From: Tetradesmus obliquus
Taxonomy: Eukaryota > Chlorophyta > Chlorophyceae > Sphaeropleales > Scenedesmaceae
Reading direction: 5' to 3'
Assembly: GCA_030272155.1 (NCBI GenBank)
Contig: CP126198.1
Coordinates: forward strand, 4,216,001-4,280,000
Length of the DNA stretch: 64,000 nt
Shown here piece by piece: positions 47,987 to 60,292 of this stretch. Under the pieces are notes generated by a model that worked only from the letters and a program-made list of their open reading frames with translations, had not been told where the DNA came from and made no database searches. A program made the translations under genes and the position numbers. Position 1 is the first letter of the stretch. The number at the start of each line of letters is the position of its first letter.

Positions 47987-49249
47987 CTATGATGCTGGCT
48001 TGGCTGCCGCCTCTAGCTGTGCCAGTCGCGCAATCAACCCCGCCTGTTGCGCTTGAAACTGCTCTTCCATCTTCTTTTTCAAGTACGCCTGCAGCATGGA
48101 AGCAGACACAAAAACACATCAGAAACACATTCAACAGGCTGGCTCACCCACATCCTGCAGGAAGTAGTACATGATGTGGGAGAATATGTTTCTGGCACCG
48201 TGCCAGCGGGCTGTGCCAGCCGTTGACCGCCAATGGTCAACAATTATCACCAAGCAGCCTGCTGAGGCTGTGCATGCTGCTTACCACTTCACGCTCAAGC
48301 GCCAGCATGACTCGCTCCTTGATGTCATCAGGCAGGCTGGCCTCGTAGGCCTCCTGCAGCGCAGCCTCGCGTGCTGCCTCAGCAGCTGCCCTTGCAGCTG
48401 CTTCCTCCGCGCGCTGCTGCTCTTCTAACTGCATGTGCCAGTTGTAGAGCAATGCAGGCAATGTGGGTCAGCATCATGGTTTGGACAGCCTTGCACGCCT
48501 TTGGTGCTGAGTCGTCATCATATGTCAATGACTAGGTGCAGCAGAGACGCTTATAAACGGTGACCTCTGCACACCCGATTCCATGCCCCTGACAGCGCCA
48601 ACACTGCTCACCTGGCGCTGCTGCTCATCGAGCTGCTGCTTGTGCTGCTCCTCTGTTAGCGCCTCAGCTAGTGGGGGCAGTAGCAGTGGCGCTGTTTCCA
48701 CGAGGCTGGTGGGGTGGTAGGTGCTGACAGACATTGTCACTCTGCGGCGACCGAAAGGGCAACACCTTTAAAAGCGCGTACATGCTGCACAGTTGAAGCC
48801 CATCGCAAGGCTGGCTGTCAGGTAAGGCTGCATCACTCAGAGGAAAAGGAAGGGCTTTCATCCTCTGAGCATGCGCTCCCTGTCAGGCTACAGTGCTTTG
48901 TCAATCCGCACCTGCTTGTGAAGGCATACTGATACAGTTTGTAATGCCTGTAGTAAGTGTCCAGTACCCAGTCCAGGATGCTGCGCATCTCAGCCTGACT
49001 GAACACGCCTGTGCTGAATGGAGGCCTGCAGGCAACATTGCAGGTCGGGGCAGGCCAGCGCAGAGTGACATGTCGGTGGACCGTATTGTCAATGATTGCC
49101 ACCTTGCAGGTTGGTCAATTTCGTGCAGAGCCTGAGGCTGACGTTGCCTGAACAGTAGCACTTGCAAAATCATTGCACATGTGAAAATACTGATGCTGAT
49201 TTGCAGCAGATCAAAGCTTAAACTGATACATGGGCCTGTGGCGCCATGA

Positions 49250-49287
<38 letters not shown>

Positions 49288-49959
49288 ACCGCTGTATGCT
49301 GTGGTTGATGAGTGTGTCCTTGAAGAAAGCGAAGCTGCGCTCAATTGTCAGCTGCTGCGCCACAGAAGCTGTGTGCACCTCCTTGATGATACCAAACAGG
49401 CAGGAGAGCCACTCATCATCAAAGCCCCACGCCTGCAAGCACTTGCAGGAGTGTTCAGCGCTGGTGGTGCCATGCGGTGCTAGCAGTAGCTAGCCGCAGA
49501 AGTGCAATGACAGCACACCCAGCTGTGCTGCGGACAACATATGCTGTTGGTGGCAAAAGAGAAGCGAGCCGCGGGGTTCACACGAAGTCTGTGCAGCAGC
49601 ATGCACAGCGGCCAGCATTGGACCCTGCAAGTTCTTGGCAGCATCAGGCTCTGCACACGTGCTGTGCTTGTCTCCACACACCTGCCCTTGCTGAAGGGTG
49701 TATGAAAATAAGTCCAGCACGATGTTGTTGCGCAGCTGGTCCTCCCCCAGCTGCTCAGACAGATACTGCTGCAGCAGGTGCCTGGCGGTGGGTGCCCCTG
49801 GCTGCTTTGGCGCCGCACGGATGGCTACAATCTGTTCCCTGCTCAAGTGCTCCCAGCTGAGAAACCTTGCCTGTCAACAGTTCAGCATGGCTGGATGAGT
49901 TGGGCGTGCAGCTGGCTATTCGGCATGATGTGCTGAAGCCTGGTCGCTAGTCTTACCAT
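47987..49959 (-). CDS. CFAP119: CFAP119/CCDC189-like axonemal protein
   Basis: Seven exons in phase give 274 residues: 49957-49959, 49682-49870, 49290-49432, 48912-49025, 48612-48741, 48285-48428, 47987-48088. The first coding exon is just the ATG, joined to ARFLSWEHLSREQ. The central block (residues ~65-148) contains AWGFDDEWLSCLFGIIKEVH, ERSFAFFKDTLINHSIQRPP and DTYYRHYKLYQYAF, which I recognise from memory as the conserved core of CFAP119 (CCDC189). The C-terminal ~80 residues are a coiled coil. In Chlamydomonas, FAP119 is reported as a component of the C1a projection of the central pair. Identity rests on recalled family features, not a search. The gene is divergent from dolichol kinase. 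Confidence 0.7.
49252..49286 (+). repeat. CTG microsatellite next to a splice donor of the CFAP119-like gene
   Basis: About eleven CTG triplets lie in the intron just after the GTGAGC donor (minus strand) of exon 3. Similar CAG/CTG runs flank exons elsewhere, for example 42134-42167, 39676-39697, 55203-55225 and 58002-58026. Confidence 0.9.
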
Positions 49960-50476
49960 CGTACTCAACACACGTGTTTGTGCAAGTCCTGTGGACCTGT
50001 GATAGGTCAATACAATGCTGAAGTACCACCAGATCACCAGTAAATGGTGCGATACGAGTCAAAGCAGCACCCAGATGCTAGTCAAGTTGACAGCATCACA
50101 GCAACCTTGATGATGGCAGTCTCATGTTCGGGCGCAGCTCGCTTAAGGTCTCTTCACAGCAGCTATAATGTTTTGGTTACGCTTGAAATGTGTGAAGGAT
50201 TTAGAAAGGAAGGACGTAGAACCACATGTAGACGCATAACCTGTCATGTCACACACGCAGCAGTTGAACGCCACCTACCCTGCGCCAGCACAACTTTCAC
50301 CTGGTATCAATTGCCTTATTTGGGTATTAGCTTGCACTTGGTATCGAAACACCGCTTGCTAGTCGGTTTGCAGCTGCGGGGTGCTCAAGAGGAGCGCGAT
50401 GCTAGCTACGCCTGCATGCAACAGCAGCACGGCTATATGAGTCAGTGACTGTTGCAAACGTTGGTGGCGTCCAGCC
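49960..50476. promoter_or_regulatory. Divergent intergenic region (shared promoter region)
   Basis: About 517 bp separate the start codons of the minus-strand CFAP119-like gene and the plus-strand dolichol kinase gene, so both promoters must lie here or overlap the 5' UTRs. A GGCTATATGAG motif near 50430 is the only TATA-like sequence that I noticed, about 45 bases before the dolichol kinase ATG. No other element is supported. Confidence 0.55.
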
Positions 50477-53400
50477 ATGGCTGCAGCAACACATGCCAAG
50501 AGTGCAGCAGGCTGGTGCAGGCCACAGCTGCAAGGCCATCAGTTGGAGATAGCTCTGATCTGTGCCTCTGGGCTACGGCTTTGCCTGGCAGCAGAGGCAG
50601 CTGGTAGGTGGCCACGCAGGTCGTCAGTTGGATGTGTGGCAACCCACACTTACCACGCTGCTAACCACCGCAGAGCTGTCATGTATGCAGGCTGCAGTTG
50701 GCTGGCGTGCTGCCTAGCGCTGGTGCACTTGCTGCCTCTGCTGCTCGAATTTGGCAGCAAGCAGAAACTAGGTAAGTGCAGGCACTAAGGAAAATTGTCA
50801 GCAAGGAAACAAGCTGAGGGCACCAATGTAAATATGTTGTCCAGCCTGCCAGGCCTGTGTGAGTGAGGTGCTCTCGACACATCTGTCACTTCTCACCCTG
50901 CAACGCTCATTTGTGGATGCAGTGTCACCATACAGCTTGAGGAGAAGTGATTCGCACGGCCTTGCGCAAGGAGTTCTGGCAGTGCCCTCTGTGCTGGCAG
51001 CTCTTGCAGCAGCAGCTCCGCAACAAGGTGAGCAGTTGATAATGGAAGATGTCCGCCGCGAGTTGGGTCGCATCTCGTACTACAACTCTGCATGCTGTCT
51101 CGTGTGTCAGCAGCAGAGTTCTGTTGCAAGCATATCAGACAGTGTTGCACAGCTGTCCCTGAGTTCAACCAGCACTCTGCCACCATGTTGTGTCTTTCAT
51201 GCCTGCAGGCAGCTGGAGCGTGTGGTCCCTGGCTTCCTGCGTTGCAGCAGCCGCTATCGTTCTGACAGTATATCTGCAGTCAAAACCAGCAGCGGCTGCT
51301 GTCTCTGCTACAGCAGCAACAAAACAGAGTCAGAAAGCAGGCACACCCGTGCACGCCCAGCAGCACAGTGACAGTCGTCAGTTGCATGCAAAGGAAGAAT
51401 ATGTAGAGCAGCAGAGGCGAAAGCAGCGGCAGGGGCAGCAAGTCATCAAATGGTTCCCGGCTGCTTTTTGTGGCGTGGTGGCAGCTGCAGCCGCGTGGCT
51501 GGCTGCAGCACAGCACTCAAGTCTGCAAATCCTCATTGAACAGCAGTTGAACTTCACTAACGTGTGTACTGCCTCAGCAGCATCGCCCGCGCTAATGCTA
51601 GCAGCAGCGTCCACCGCAGTGCTGGCGCCAGCAATGTACTGCCTGCTTATGCGGCTGCTGCCCAGCTGCTTCAGCATTGGAGAGGGTGCACTGATGGCAC
51701 AAGGTGCAGCATCCTTGGCAGCAGCAGCAGCACTTGTGGTGCCAGCAGCACCTGTTTTCGTGCCAAATTGTGTCTGCCAGCTGCTGCCGGCTGCCGTGCG
51801 GCTGACGCTGTCAAGGATGGGAGGGTGCAGCAGTACTGCGCACAGCAGGGCATTGAGCGTGGAGGCACTGCCAGCAGCGATACTGCTGGTGGCGGCGTCG
51901 ACACTCTTGCTGTGCCTGCTGCTGCGCACCTTGCTGGCTGTGCTAGGCGGCAGCAGCAGCAGCAGTGGAACACAGGAATTCACGACAGCGCAGAAATCAA
52001 ACGCAGCAGCAACCAGCAGCAGCGGCCTGCTGGGCCGGGTGCTGCTGGCAGTGCCCCTGGCAGCGTCGATGGTGGCGCTGCTGCTGTGGCTGGTGTGTGC
52101 AGCAGCGTGGACCCTGCTGGAGTTCATGCCTGCGCGGCAGGGCCGGGTGCTGGTGCTGCTGTACTGGGTGGGCCTGATGGGGCTGACGCTGCCTGCACTG
52201 GGCTTGTGGGTGGGCCACAGCAAGGTGCCTCAGGTGAGACTTGCTTGCTTGCAGGACACCTTGTGCAGCCAGCAGTTGCTTGTGTGGTGTGTACATGCCT
52301 GTGCAACTTCCTTGTCACCAGTCCTGCAGGTCAGCAGCGGCTGCATCGCAATATCTTTGTCTGCATGGCGGTGCTTGCCATGGGCCGCAATTATAGCATT
52401 GCCTGCAACTGGCTGGGTTGTTACAGCGGTCTGTGTTGAGACAAAACCCCTGGTGTTGCATGCAGATCATTGTGCGCAAGGTGTACCACCTGCTGGCGGG
52501 CGGCCTGTTTGTGCCGGTGTTCTTCTGGGACCTGCCCATGCTGTGCCTGTCGCTGGCCATCGCCTTTGCAGCGCTGCAGCTGCTGGAGGTGGTGCGGCAC
52601 CTGCAGCTGCCTCGCCTGGGCGCAGCGGTGGAGCAGTTCATGCAGGTGGGGGCTGTGTGCACATAGCCACTAGCAGTGTTCAGCTGTGGCTTCGTGCTTA
52701 GCCCTGGCTGCCTGTGGCATACTGCTGGTACCACCTGCTGAAGACAGCTGCTTCACTGCTGGTGGCCTGTCTCAGCCAGCTGGCCGCTGGGGTTTGTCAT
52801 GCACTTGTTCTCCAGGCACACCGGGCATGTGTTTCAACATTGCCTACTAACCAACCTTGTTGGCTTGTTGCTGCCCTGCAGGATTTTGTTGACGAGCGCG
52901 ACTCGGGGGTCATCTACGTGACGCACTTCACGCTGCTGCTGGGCCTGGCTGTGCCCATGTGGCTGTGCCTGGGCCTGCCAGGAGCGGACGGCTTTGCCGG
53001 CAGCCATAGCGGCAGCCACATTGGGACCATGCTATGCTCTGGCAGCAGCAACAGCAGCGGCAGTGAAGGCAACTGCTTGGCAGCAGCCACAAGCAGCGAT
53101 GCTGTAGTTGGCAGCATATACAGTGGGTTTAGTATAGGTGACGGCAGCCGCGGCAGTGCAGGTGCGCTGCTGCTGGTGACGGCGGGCCTGAGTGGCATGG
53201 TTATCATAGGTGTAGGCGATACTGCTGCATCCATGGTTGGCAAGCTTCTGGGCCGTGTGCCAATCCACGCTGGCAGCCGGAAGACAGTTGAGGGCACAGT
53301 AGCAGGCATAGCATCTTCTCTGGGTGCATGGTGCCTGCTGTTGTGGGCTGGTGGCATGGGTGTGCCAGGTGGCATGAGCTGGTGCTGGTGGCTGCAGCTG

Positions 53401-53508
53401 GTGCTGGCCACTGCTGGTGCAGGGCTGATGGAGGCCGTCACGAGCCAGCTGGACAATGTGCTGCTCCCACTGTGGTACCTGCCGCATCTTCTATTGGTGC
53501 AGCAGTAA
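50477..53508 (+). CDS. DOLK: Dolichol kinase
   Basis: Five exons in phase (50477-50771, 50845-51027, 51209-52233, 52466-52645, 52882-53508) encode about 769 residues. The enzyme phosphorylates dolichol with CTP in the ER membrane, supplying dolichyl phosphate for N-glycosylation and related pathways. Many hydrophobic segments are predicted by eye. Family marks are LLPSCFSIGEGALMAQG, RKVYHLLAGGLFVP (exon 4), DERDSGVIYVTHFTLLLG (from residue 565), the CTP-binding region GVGDTAASMVG with RKTVEGT (about 671-700), and the end MEAVTSQLDNVLLPL. It is longer than the roughly 540-residue animal enzyme because of Ala/Ser-rich insertions. An alternative ATG at 50681 would shorten the N-terminus by 68 residues. 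For exon 2 the acceptor at 50844, not 50852, keeps the frame. Confidence 0.9.
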
Positions 53509-53897
53509 TGGGTGCTGGATACTTTGTTGGTAACCTGCTGAAACAGCTGCTGTACCAGCAGTGTGGAATGGGTGGAAACCTTGGTTGCTTTTCAGCCAGC
53601 CAGAGGAAGGAAGCAGCTGACTTGCAGTTGCAAGTCACAGCCTCTAATGATGGCCAAGGTACGTATCTTCTTCCACCTGGCAGCTTGCAAATGCTTGCAT
53701 GAAAGATCCGCGCAAGCCTGGCTAGGGGAACCGTGGATTCTGGTGACACAGTCAGCAGGGTTTCCGCTAGGGTGCGAGGTGTGCAGGTAGATGGCTGAAA
53801 GCTCTTGCATGGCACTGATCCGTACGTAGTTGAGCACTTGTCAGCAGCTAATCGCTGTCCCATACATCACAAAGGGCAGCAAAGCGAGATCGCGACG
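53509..53897. other. Intergenic region, dolichol kinase to carboxypeptidase
   Basis: These 389 bp between two same-strand genes must hold the 3' UTR of dolichol kinase and the promoter and 5' UTR of the carboxypeptidase. I find no TGTAA motif and no clear TATA box. Nothing else is visible. Confidence 0.5.
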
Positions 53898-56741
53898 ATG
53901 AGAGGCTTGGGCGTGTGCCTCGTGGTGCTGGCCTGTTTGTGGGCTTGCGCAAATGCCAAAGGAAGGCTGTTTGAGAAGCCCATCGCGTTTCCCGACCAGC
54001 TGGTAAGTCAGCAGGCGCAGGTTTCGGGAGATTCGCTGCAGGTTGCTGTTGTACAGTCCGCTGCATATGCTGTCGTGTGCAATGTACCATGCCCGTCTCA
54101 ACAACGGCTTTGGGCAGCAAAGTAGTGATGCTGAGGTCTCAGGATGTGGATCTGGGATGCTTAGCTGCTGCTGTAATCTGTGCCATTGCCAGCCACAAAC
54201 AGCATCACGCACAGGCAGCAACCTGGCCTCGTGCACGCATTCTGGCTACACCAGCAAGCGCTGTCCAAGCATATGTTTACTGCTGCGCTGCGTCTCCCTG
54301 CTGCGCTGCACAGATGAACAAGGGAGCTAATGATGTGCCTATTGTGGACCCACCGGAGCGCGTGGCTGGCTACTTCAAGCTCAACCGCACCGTGGATGCC
54401 CACATGTTCTACTTCTTCTACGAGAGCAGGTGCGGCAACTGCTGCCAAAAAGGCATGAAGTTCGACTGGCAGCAGTGCACTTGGGCCGAGGTGGCTGTGT
54501 TGGGTCTCCCTGTGCACTGTTCAGCATGTGATGCTGTCAAGCCTGCCCGCAAAGCCATGAACAGCACAGCATGCAGCCGACATGTTCACCGTGTATCACA
54601 GGCTGGCTTCCCACTCCTGCTTCTGGTGTTGTGTGCAGGGACAAGGGGCCCAACGATCCTATCATCCTGTGGATGACAGGTGAGCCACCTGTGCATGAGC
54701 GGCATGCATGCTTTGAGCACATTAGCTGCGCTCAGGTGCATGGAGTGGCTGTGCTTGGATACCAAGCCCTGGACTGCTCATGGCTCAAAGCTTACTGTTA
54801 GTAACCCCCGCACATTTCACATCGCATGTGTGCAATCGCGCTAGCTGTTTCAACCAGGCCTGCGCAGTGCCATTCCCCAGCTGTATGCCTGTCCTGACTT
54901 GGCATGTGTGGTGTGCTGCTGCAGGTGGCCCTGGCTGCTCGTCAGAAATTGCCATCTTCTATGGTGAGCGCTGCATGATGGCTGCTTACACAGTAACATC
55001 AGCAGCAGCAGCAGCATACTCCCTTTGGTGTTGGCCTAATGCCGCACACCAGCTGCATGCACGGCAATGTTTGTTAAACCAGCGGTTTGTGTTCATAGGC
55101 CGGCACCTGAAGGCAGCGCACTTTCCCGACTGCGTGGCGCAGAAACACATGTAAGGCAGGCGTGCTGTGTTTGAGCCCAAGCTGAAGGTGCACTGCTGCT
55201 GCCGCTGCTGCTGCTGCTGCTGCTGTATCGTTTATCTGCAGAGAACGGCCCCTACAGCCTGGCGCACAACATGACGCTGCTGGACAACCCCTTCGGCTGG
55301 GACAAGCACGCCAGCGTGATCTATGTGGATCAGCCCATCAACACAGGCTTCAGCTACAGCGAGGTGCGCAGCACACGCAGCTGCAGGGCTGCAGGCTCAA
55401 ATATGCATGTAAATGGAAATCAACGCCAGCATTTGTTCATGACAGGCTTCAGCAAAGTGAGGCGCGGCGCACACGACGGCAGGGCCGGTCATGCTTATGA
55501 ACGGCATCAGGCTCTGCCTGCCGCCCATCTGTGTCATCGTTGTACCAGCGTTTTGCCTGCTGTTTATGTAGCAGCCACTGCTAGCACCCCCTTCGCATTT
55601 GAAAGGGTGCCTGGCTGCTGTGCAGTTCATGGCAGTCACGGCAAAGCGTTTAGCACGGTCTGCACAAGTGCCCCAGAGCCCCTTGCATGCCGCCGTGCGG
55701 CGGCATGGGTTCTGGTGTCACCTTGCTGCTGCCCCCTCCGTGCCGGGCTGCCTTACCTGCGACGCTGCGCTGCTGCTGTGCGCTGCTGCAGGACCCTCGT
55801 GATGACGTGTCAGGCGAGCACCAGGTGGCTGAGGACATGCTGGACTTCCTGCAGGAGTTCTTTGAGGGTGAGCGCGGAGATCCTGCTGCTGCTGCTGGCA
55901 TCAAATCAACCCATTCAACAAAGTAGTGTTTAATCAAGAGTGTCATCCTCTCGCGCAGCAGTTACAAGCACACCTGCTGCATGTATGCATGTGCTACTTG
56001 TGGATTGTGTGGGGCGGGGTGCTGCCATTATGCGTGGGACCTGCATGCGTGTGATTGATGTTCAGGAAGCAGCAACCTGCGCTGGCAACAGTAGGTGCAC
56101 AGCTATGTGGGAGCCAGTCCGCTAGCCTCCATATCGCAGCCAAGCATTTCATGTTGCTGTGTGCCTGACGCTAACTGCCTGCTGCTATGTGTGTGTGGCC
56201 TGTGCCATGCACCCCGCTGCTGTGCTGCCTGCAGCACGCCCCCACCTCGCCAACAGGGACTTCTTCATCTCAGGGGAGAGCTACGCGGTGAGACCGGCAC
56301 TGCAGCAGCCGCGCACAACCACAACAATAGCAGCAACCAAGCAGCATCCAGCAGCCAGCAGCAGTAGAACAGTGCAGAACAGTGCAGCACAGCAGTGCGT
56401 GACTCCTTTCGTAAGCGCACAGCCTGGCAGTTTGCAAACCCTGCAGTAACCATGATGCACTGGTCACAGCGCTATTTTTACCCTTGCCAAACTGGTGCTG
56501 ACGCCATTCTGCTACTGCTCATGCATCCCTCCTGCTGCTGCTCATGCATCCCTCCTGCTGCAGGGCCACTACTGCCCCGCCGTGGCCAACAAGGTGTACC
56601 GTGCCAGTGAGCTGGGCCAGGGCCCCCCGATCAAGCTCAGGGGCGTGGCCATCGGCAACGGCCTCACCAAGCCCAGCGTGCAGTACGGGGCCTACGCTGA
56701 CTACGCACTGCAGGAGGGCCTCATCAGCCAGGGGGTGCGCC

Positions 56742-56787
<46 letters not shown>

Positions 56788-58682
56788 CTGTGCCAGTTGT
56801 TGCAATTGTCGGCTGTGACGCATTTCAGCTGCTGTACTACTTTGTGCAGCAGCAATAGGACCTGCAGCAAGATGGTGTGCGTAGGCTGCCTTTACCATGT
56901 TGCTAGCTTGTGTTGCAAACGCAGCCCCAACAGCAGCCAAGTATGGCAGAGCACTTGAAGGCACTGCTTGCAATGGTTTAAGATCCATTGTTAACCGCAC
57001 CGTGTGCTGCTGCCTGATTTGTGCAGACGCGTGACGGCATCATGTGGTGGTACCCGCTGTGCCGCTGGGGCTCTGAGTTCTGCAGCAAGCACAAGTGGGG
57101 CTGGCTGTGCGGCCTGACTCTGCAGTACTGCCAGGTAGGTGTTTCAGACGCTGTTGTGCTCGCTCATCCGCAGCGCATGCTTGTTGCTCTCCCAAACCGT
57201 CCTCATCTTGCGCAGCGGCTGTTTGTTGGAGTACTCGAGGATTGCCTTCCTGGTTGCCTGCTCAACTTCTGCTGTGTTTCTATGTTCCATGCCCTGTTCA
57301 TACTCGCTCCCTGTGCCGTCTACACACGCACGCACGCAGGCCACCATCTTTGGCCGCATCCTCATGTCCAAGCCAGGCATCAACTACTACGACATCCGCA
57401 AGCAGTGCCTGGGCCCGCTCTGCTACGATTTCAGCGATGCCGACAAGTTCCTCAACAGCGCAGCCGTCAAGAAGGCGCTGGGCGTGGACCAGGAGCAGCA
57501 GTGGCAGGAATGCAACATGCTCGTGAACGCGCAGTTCTACGGTGCGGGCCGCGGCTGCAGCTTGTGGCAGCAGGACAGCTGCATTGTGATGCTATGGCAA
57601 TGTGGTGGTGCCCGCTGGCCTGCATGTGCAAGTACGTGTTTATGTGTTGCACCCAGCAGTCGCTCATGTGACCGCTGCCTGTAGGGGCATCAACGCCGAT
57701 GAGTAGCATGCCTGGAACCCCATCATTCTTGCTGTATGCCCTGCTGCTGCTGCGCTGCTGCTGCTGTCCCTCAGGCGACTTCATGCGCGACTTCAGCCTG
57801 AAGCTGGTGCCACTGCTGGAGGACAAGGTCCGCGTCATGATCTACGCAGGTGAGTCGGTGTCACCAAAACAACATGAGTGTGGTGCTTTGTTATATGGTA
57901 TGCAAGAGAGTTTGCTGTAGCTTATTGCTGCCTCTCTGCATTGCGCTCAATTGGTGACGAGCCAGGCAGCAACTCAGCCACAGCATGCTCAGATGTACGT
58001 CACTGCTGCTGCTGCTGCTGCTGCAGGTGACCGCGACCTGATCTGCAACTGGCTGGGCAACCGCCGCTGGGTTGATCAGCTGCAGTGGGAGGGGGCGCAG
58101 GGCTGGTCGCAGGCGCAGGACAAGGCGTGGATGGTGCAGGGCAAGCAGGCGGGCCTTGTCACCAGCTACGACACACTCAGCTTCGTCAAGGTCTTTGAGG
58201 CGGTGAGTGGGGAGTGAGGCATGACTGCTTGGGGTGCTTGCAGTGCGTGGCTGCAGTCGGTGTGCTGTGCATGTGGGGACATGCAGCACGATTTGGCGCC
58301 CTGAAGTCGCAGGGTCAGGGTCCATACTCCCGCTTATGTTTGTTGCGGCTGCACACTTGGCTGCACAATTGGGCAACCATGCTGTTGCTGCTATTGCTGC
58401 TGTTGCTGCCTCTGCTGTTGCGCACCGTATCATGTCCTGCTCTGCGCATTGCTCACTGGCACCAACTTCTGCCAACACCTTTATCGCTCTGCATTGCTGC
58501 TGCAGGGCCACATGGTGCCAATGGACCAGCCTGCTGCTGCACTGGACATGATCACTCGCTTCATGCGTGACAACAACCTGGCTGACACAGACGACATCTA
58601 CAGCAGCACTGCAGCGCAGAAGCAGCAGCAGCAGCAGCCACGCCTGCCAACCACTGAGGTTGCAGGCACAGCTGTTGTGTAG
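53898..58682 (+). CDS. Serine carboxypeptidase, family S10
   Basis: Thirteen exons in phase give 486 residues: 53898-54002, 54314-54429, 54639-54679, 54925-54963, 55242-55363, 55792-55867, 56235-56287, 56564-56734, 57027-57134, 57340-57541, 57775-57849, 58027-58202, 58506-58682. The N-terminus MRGLGVCLVVLACLWACANA is a signal peptide, so the enzyme acts in the vacuole or outside the cell. It removes C-terminal residues from peptides, or may act as an acyltransferase as some plant relatives do. Substrate-binding GGPGCSS is at residues 88-94. The triad is complete: Ser182 in GESYAGHYCPA (split over exons 7 and 8), Asp371 in YAGDRDLICNW, and His430 in GHMVPMDQP. NRT and NMT are possible glycosylation sites. 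Exons 3 and 4 are micro-exons of 41 and 39 nt. A Gln-rich tail follows the catalytic core. Confidence 0.93.
56753..56788 (+). repeat. ATG/GAT trinucleotide microsatellite in carboxypeptidase intron 8
   Basis: About eleven GAT/ATG repeats follow a short GCT run directly after the exon 8 donor (56735). Confidence 0.9.
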
Positions 58683-60292
58683 GCCGCTGACCGCTTCATG
58701 CTGTTAGCAGCGCCCTTTGTGCTGTAACAGCGCAGCTGTTTCAGCAGCCTGCAGCCATTGCAGTCTAGGTGAGAAAGCCGCAGCACATACTCATGCAGTG
58801 CACTGTGCAAGGCTGCATTTCCAGTGGCTCGCATACTGTGTATGTGTGCTGTGAAGTGAGAGTTGGCAGTTGTACATGTAAGCTGTGCTGTACATGTCGA
58901 TGCGGAATGCACTAGGGACAGCGCTGCATCACCCTCAGGGACTGCGCGCGCTCCTCGGCCACTGCTCCAGCAGCAGTGCTACCGCAAGGGCTGCAGCAGC
59001 AACTTGCGATGGTTGGTGTGGCGAGCCATGCGTGATGCATGGCTCACACATGTACATCTTCATGGGGTTGGGCTGTTTACAAACACACTGTGATTGTTGA
59101 GTGCATGTAGCGTACTTTGCGAGCGCAATGCCAGCCAGCATGCCTGTTTGTTGCATGTGTGCTTCTGTGTGGTTGCAAGCCAGGCAGAGTCATGCTACCT
59201 ACTGCTGCTGTGGCAGACCAGTCTGTTGAAGCTGTCAAAAAGGTTGTTCACGGGTGTTGGCACTGCTTTGAAGGGCAGTTACTGGCCTGTGTTGCGGCTG
59301 TGAATGCCGCATGGTTGATTATCCAGCAGCCGTCCTGCTGTTGGCTGTTACATGTTGCAGCAACCGTGTGTATACGATGTGTTTAGGCACTGGCTGAACC
59401 AAGTAACCACTGCTGCTTGGAGCTGGCTGGTTCTGTGGCTGTGTGGTTCGTGGCCTGCTCAAGCAGTGCTGGGATTGTGGCAGTTGCAGCTGCCAAGGTA
59501 CCGCGTGCAAAAGGTGACAATGATCGCTGCTGCGGAGCCTGGCAATGCTCTGTGTGAAACGGTGTATTCTGAGTGCTGCTGGTGAAGCGAGCTGTTGGTT
59601 GTCTGCCTGTGTTTCTGGGTAGCCTGGGTGGGTTGCTGCTCCCTTTTTTGTTTTCTTGATGTAAAACGCTGACATGTAGCTTGGTGTTTGCTGCAGTTGG
59701 CTGACTTGGATGCTTTCAACGGCAGCTCTTTGTCAGGCACCACCTGTAGTACATGTTGTGCACACTTCAGCGGCCGCGCAAGTGCAACCCCCTCCCCCTG
59801 TCAGATGCAGCAGGTTGTCCGTACATGTTGTATGGAATGTAAACTTTACATTGAGCATGATGCTCAACTGTGTTATACTGTTGCGCATGTGGCAATGATA
59901 TGAGGCATACAATGTCGCACCATACACCCTTGCTCACAGACTGTACTGCATTTGAGCCAGGCTGTGTACTCCTGATACACGTGATTATTGCCAATTTGAT
60001 TTAACCATTAAAAGGGAGCACTATCCTCGGCAGCAATGAGGATAATCCAACAGGCAGTGCTGGTAATCAAATGCACTACTGTCAGTGCAACTCGTCACGG
60101 GCGAACCTAACAGCCTGCCTCAAAAGCCACATATAGTATCATTTTCGCCTGCGATGTTTGTTGTGAGATGCAATTGCGTGCAAGAATCCAGCTCAATGAG
60201 ATAGACGTGTGGCGAACCAGGCAGCATCAAATCTGCCCTCAGTCGTTTGTTGATTCATCTAGACGACGCCTGTGACCATCACTTGATCTAAT
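58683..60292. other. 1.6-kb intergenic region
   Basis: This holds the 3' UTR of the carboxypeptidase gene and the upstream region of the Cys-rich gene. Short open frames are present but lack consistent splice sites, domain features or coding composition. An AT-richer stretch at 59985-60025 may belong to the promoter. No RNA gene or R-element is recognised. Confidence 0.6.
58877..58881 (+). terminator. Candidate TGTAA polyadenylation signal of the carboxypeptidase gene
   Basis: TGTAA lies about 195 bases after the stop. An earlier TGTAA is at 58723-58727, 41 bases after the stop. TGTAA is the usual polyadenylation signal in Chlamydomonas and Volvox; choosing between the two needs transcript ends. 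Confidence 0.45.
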
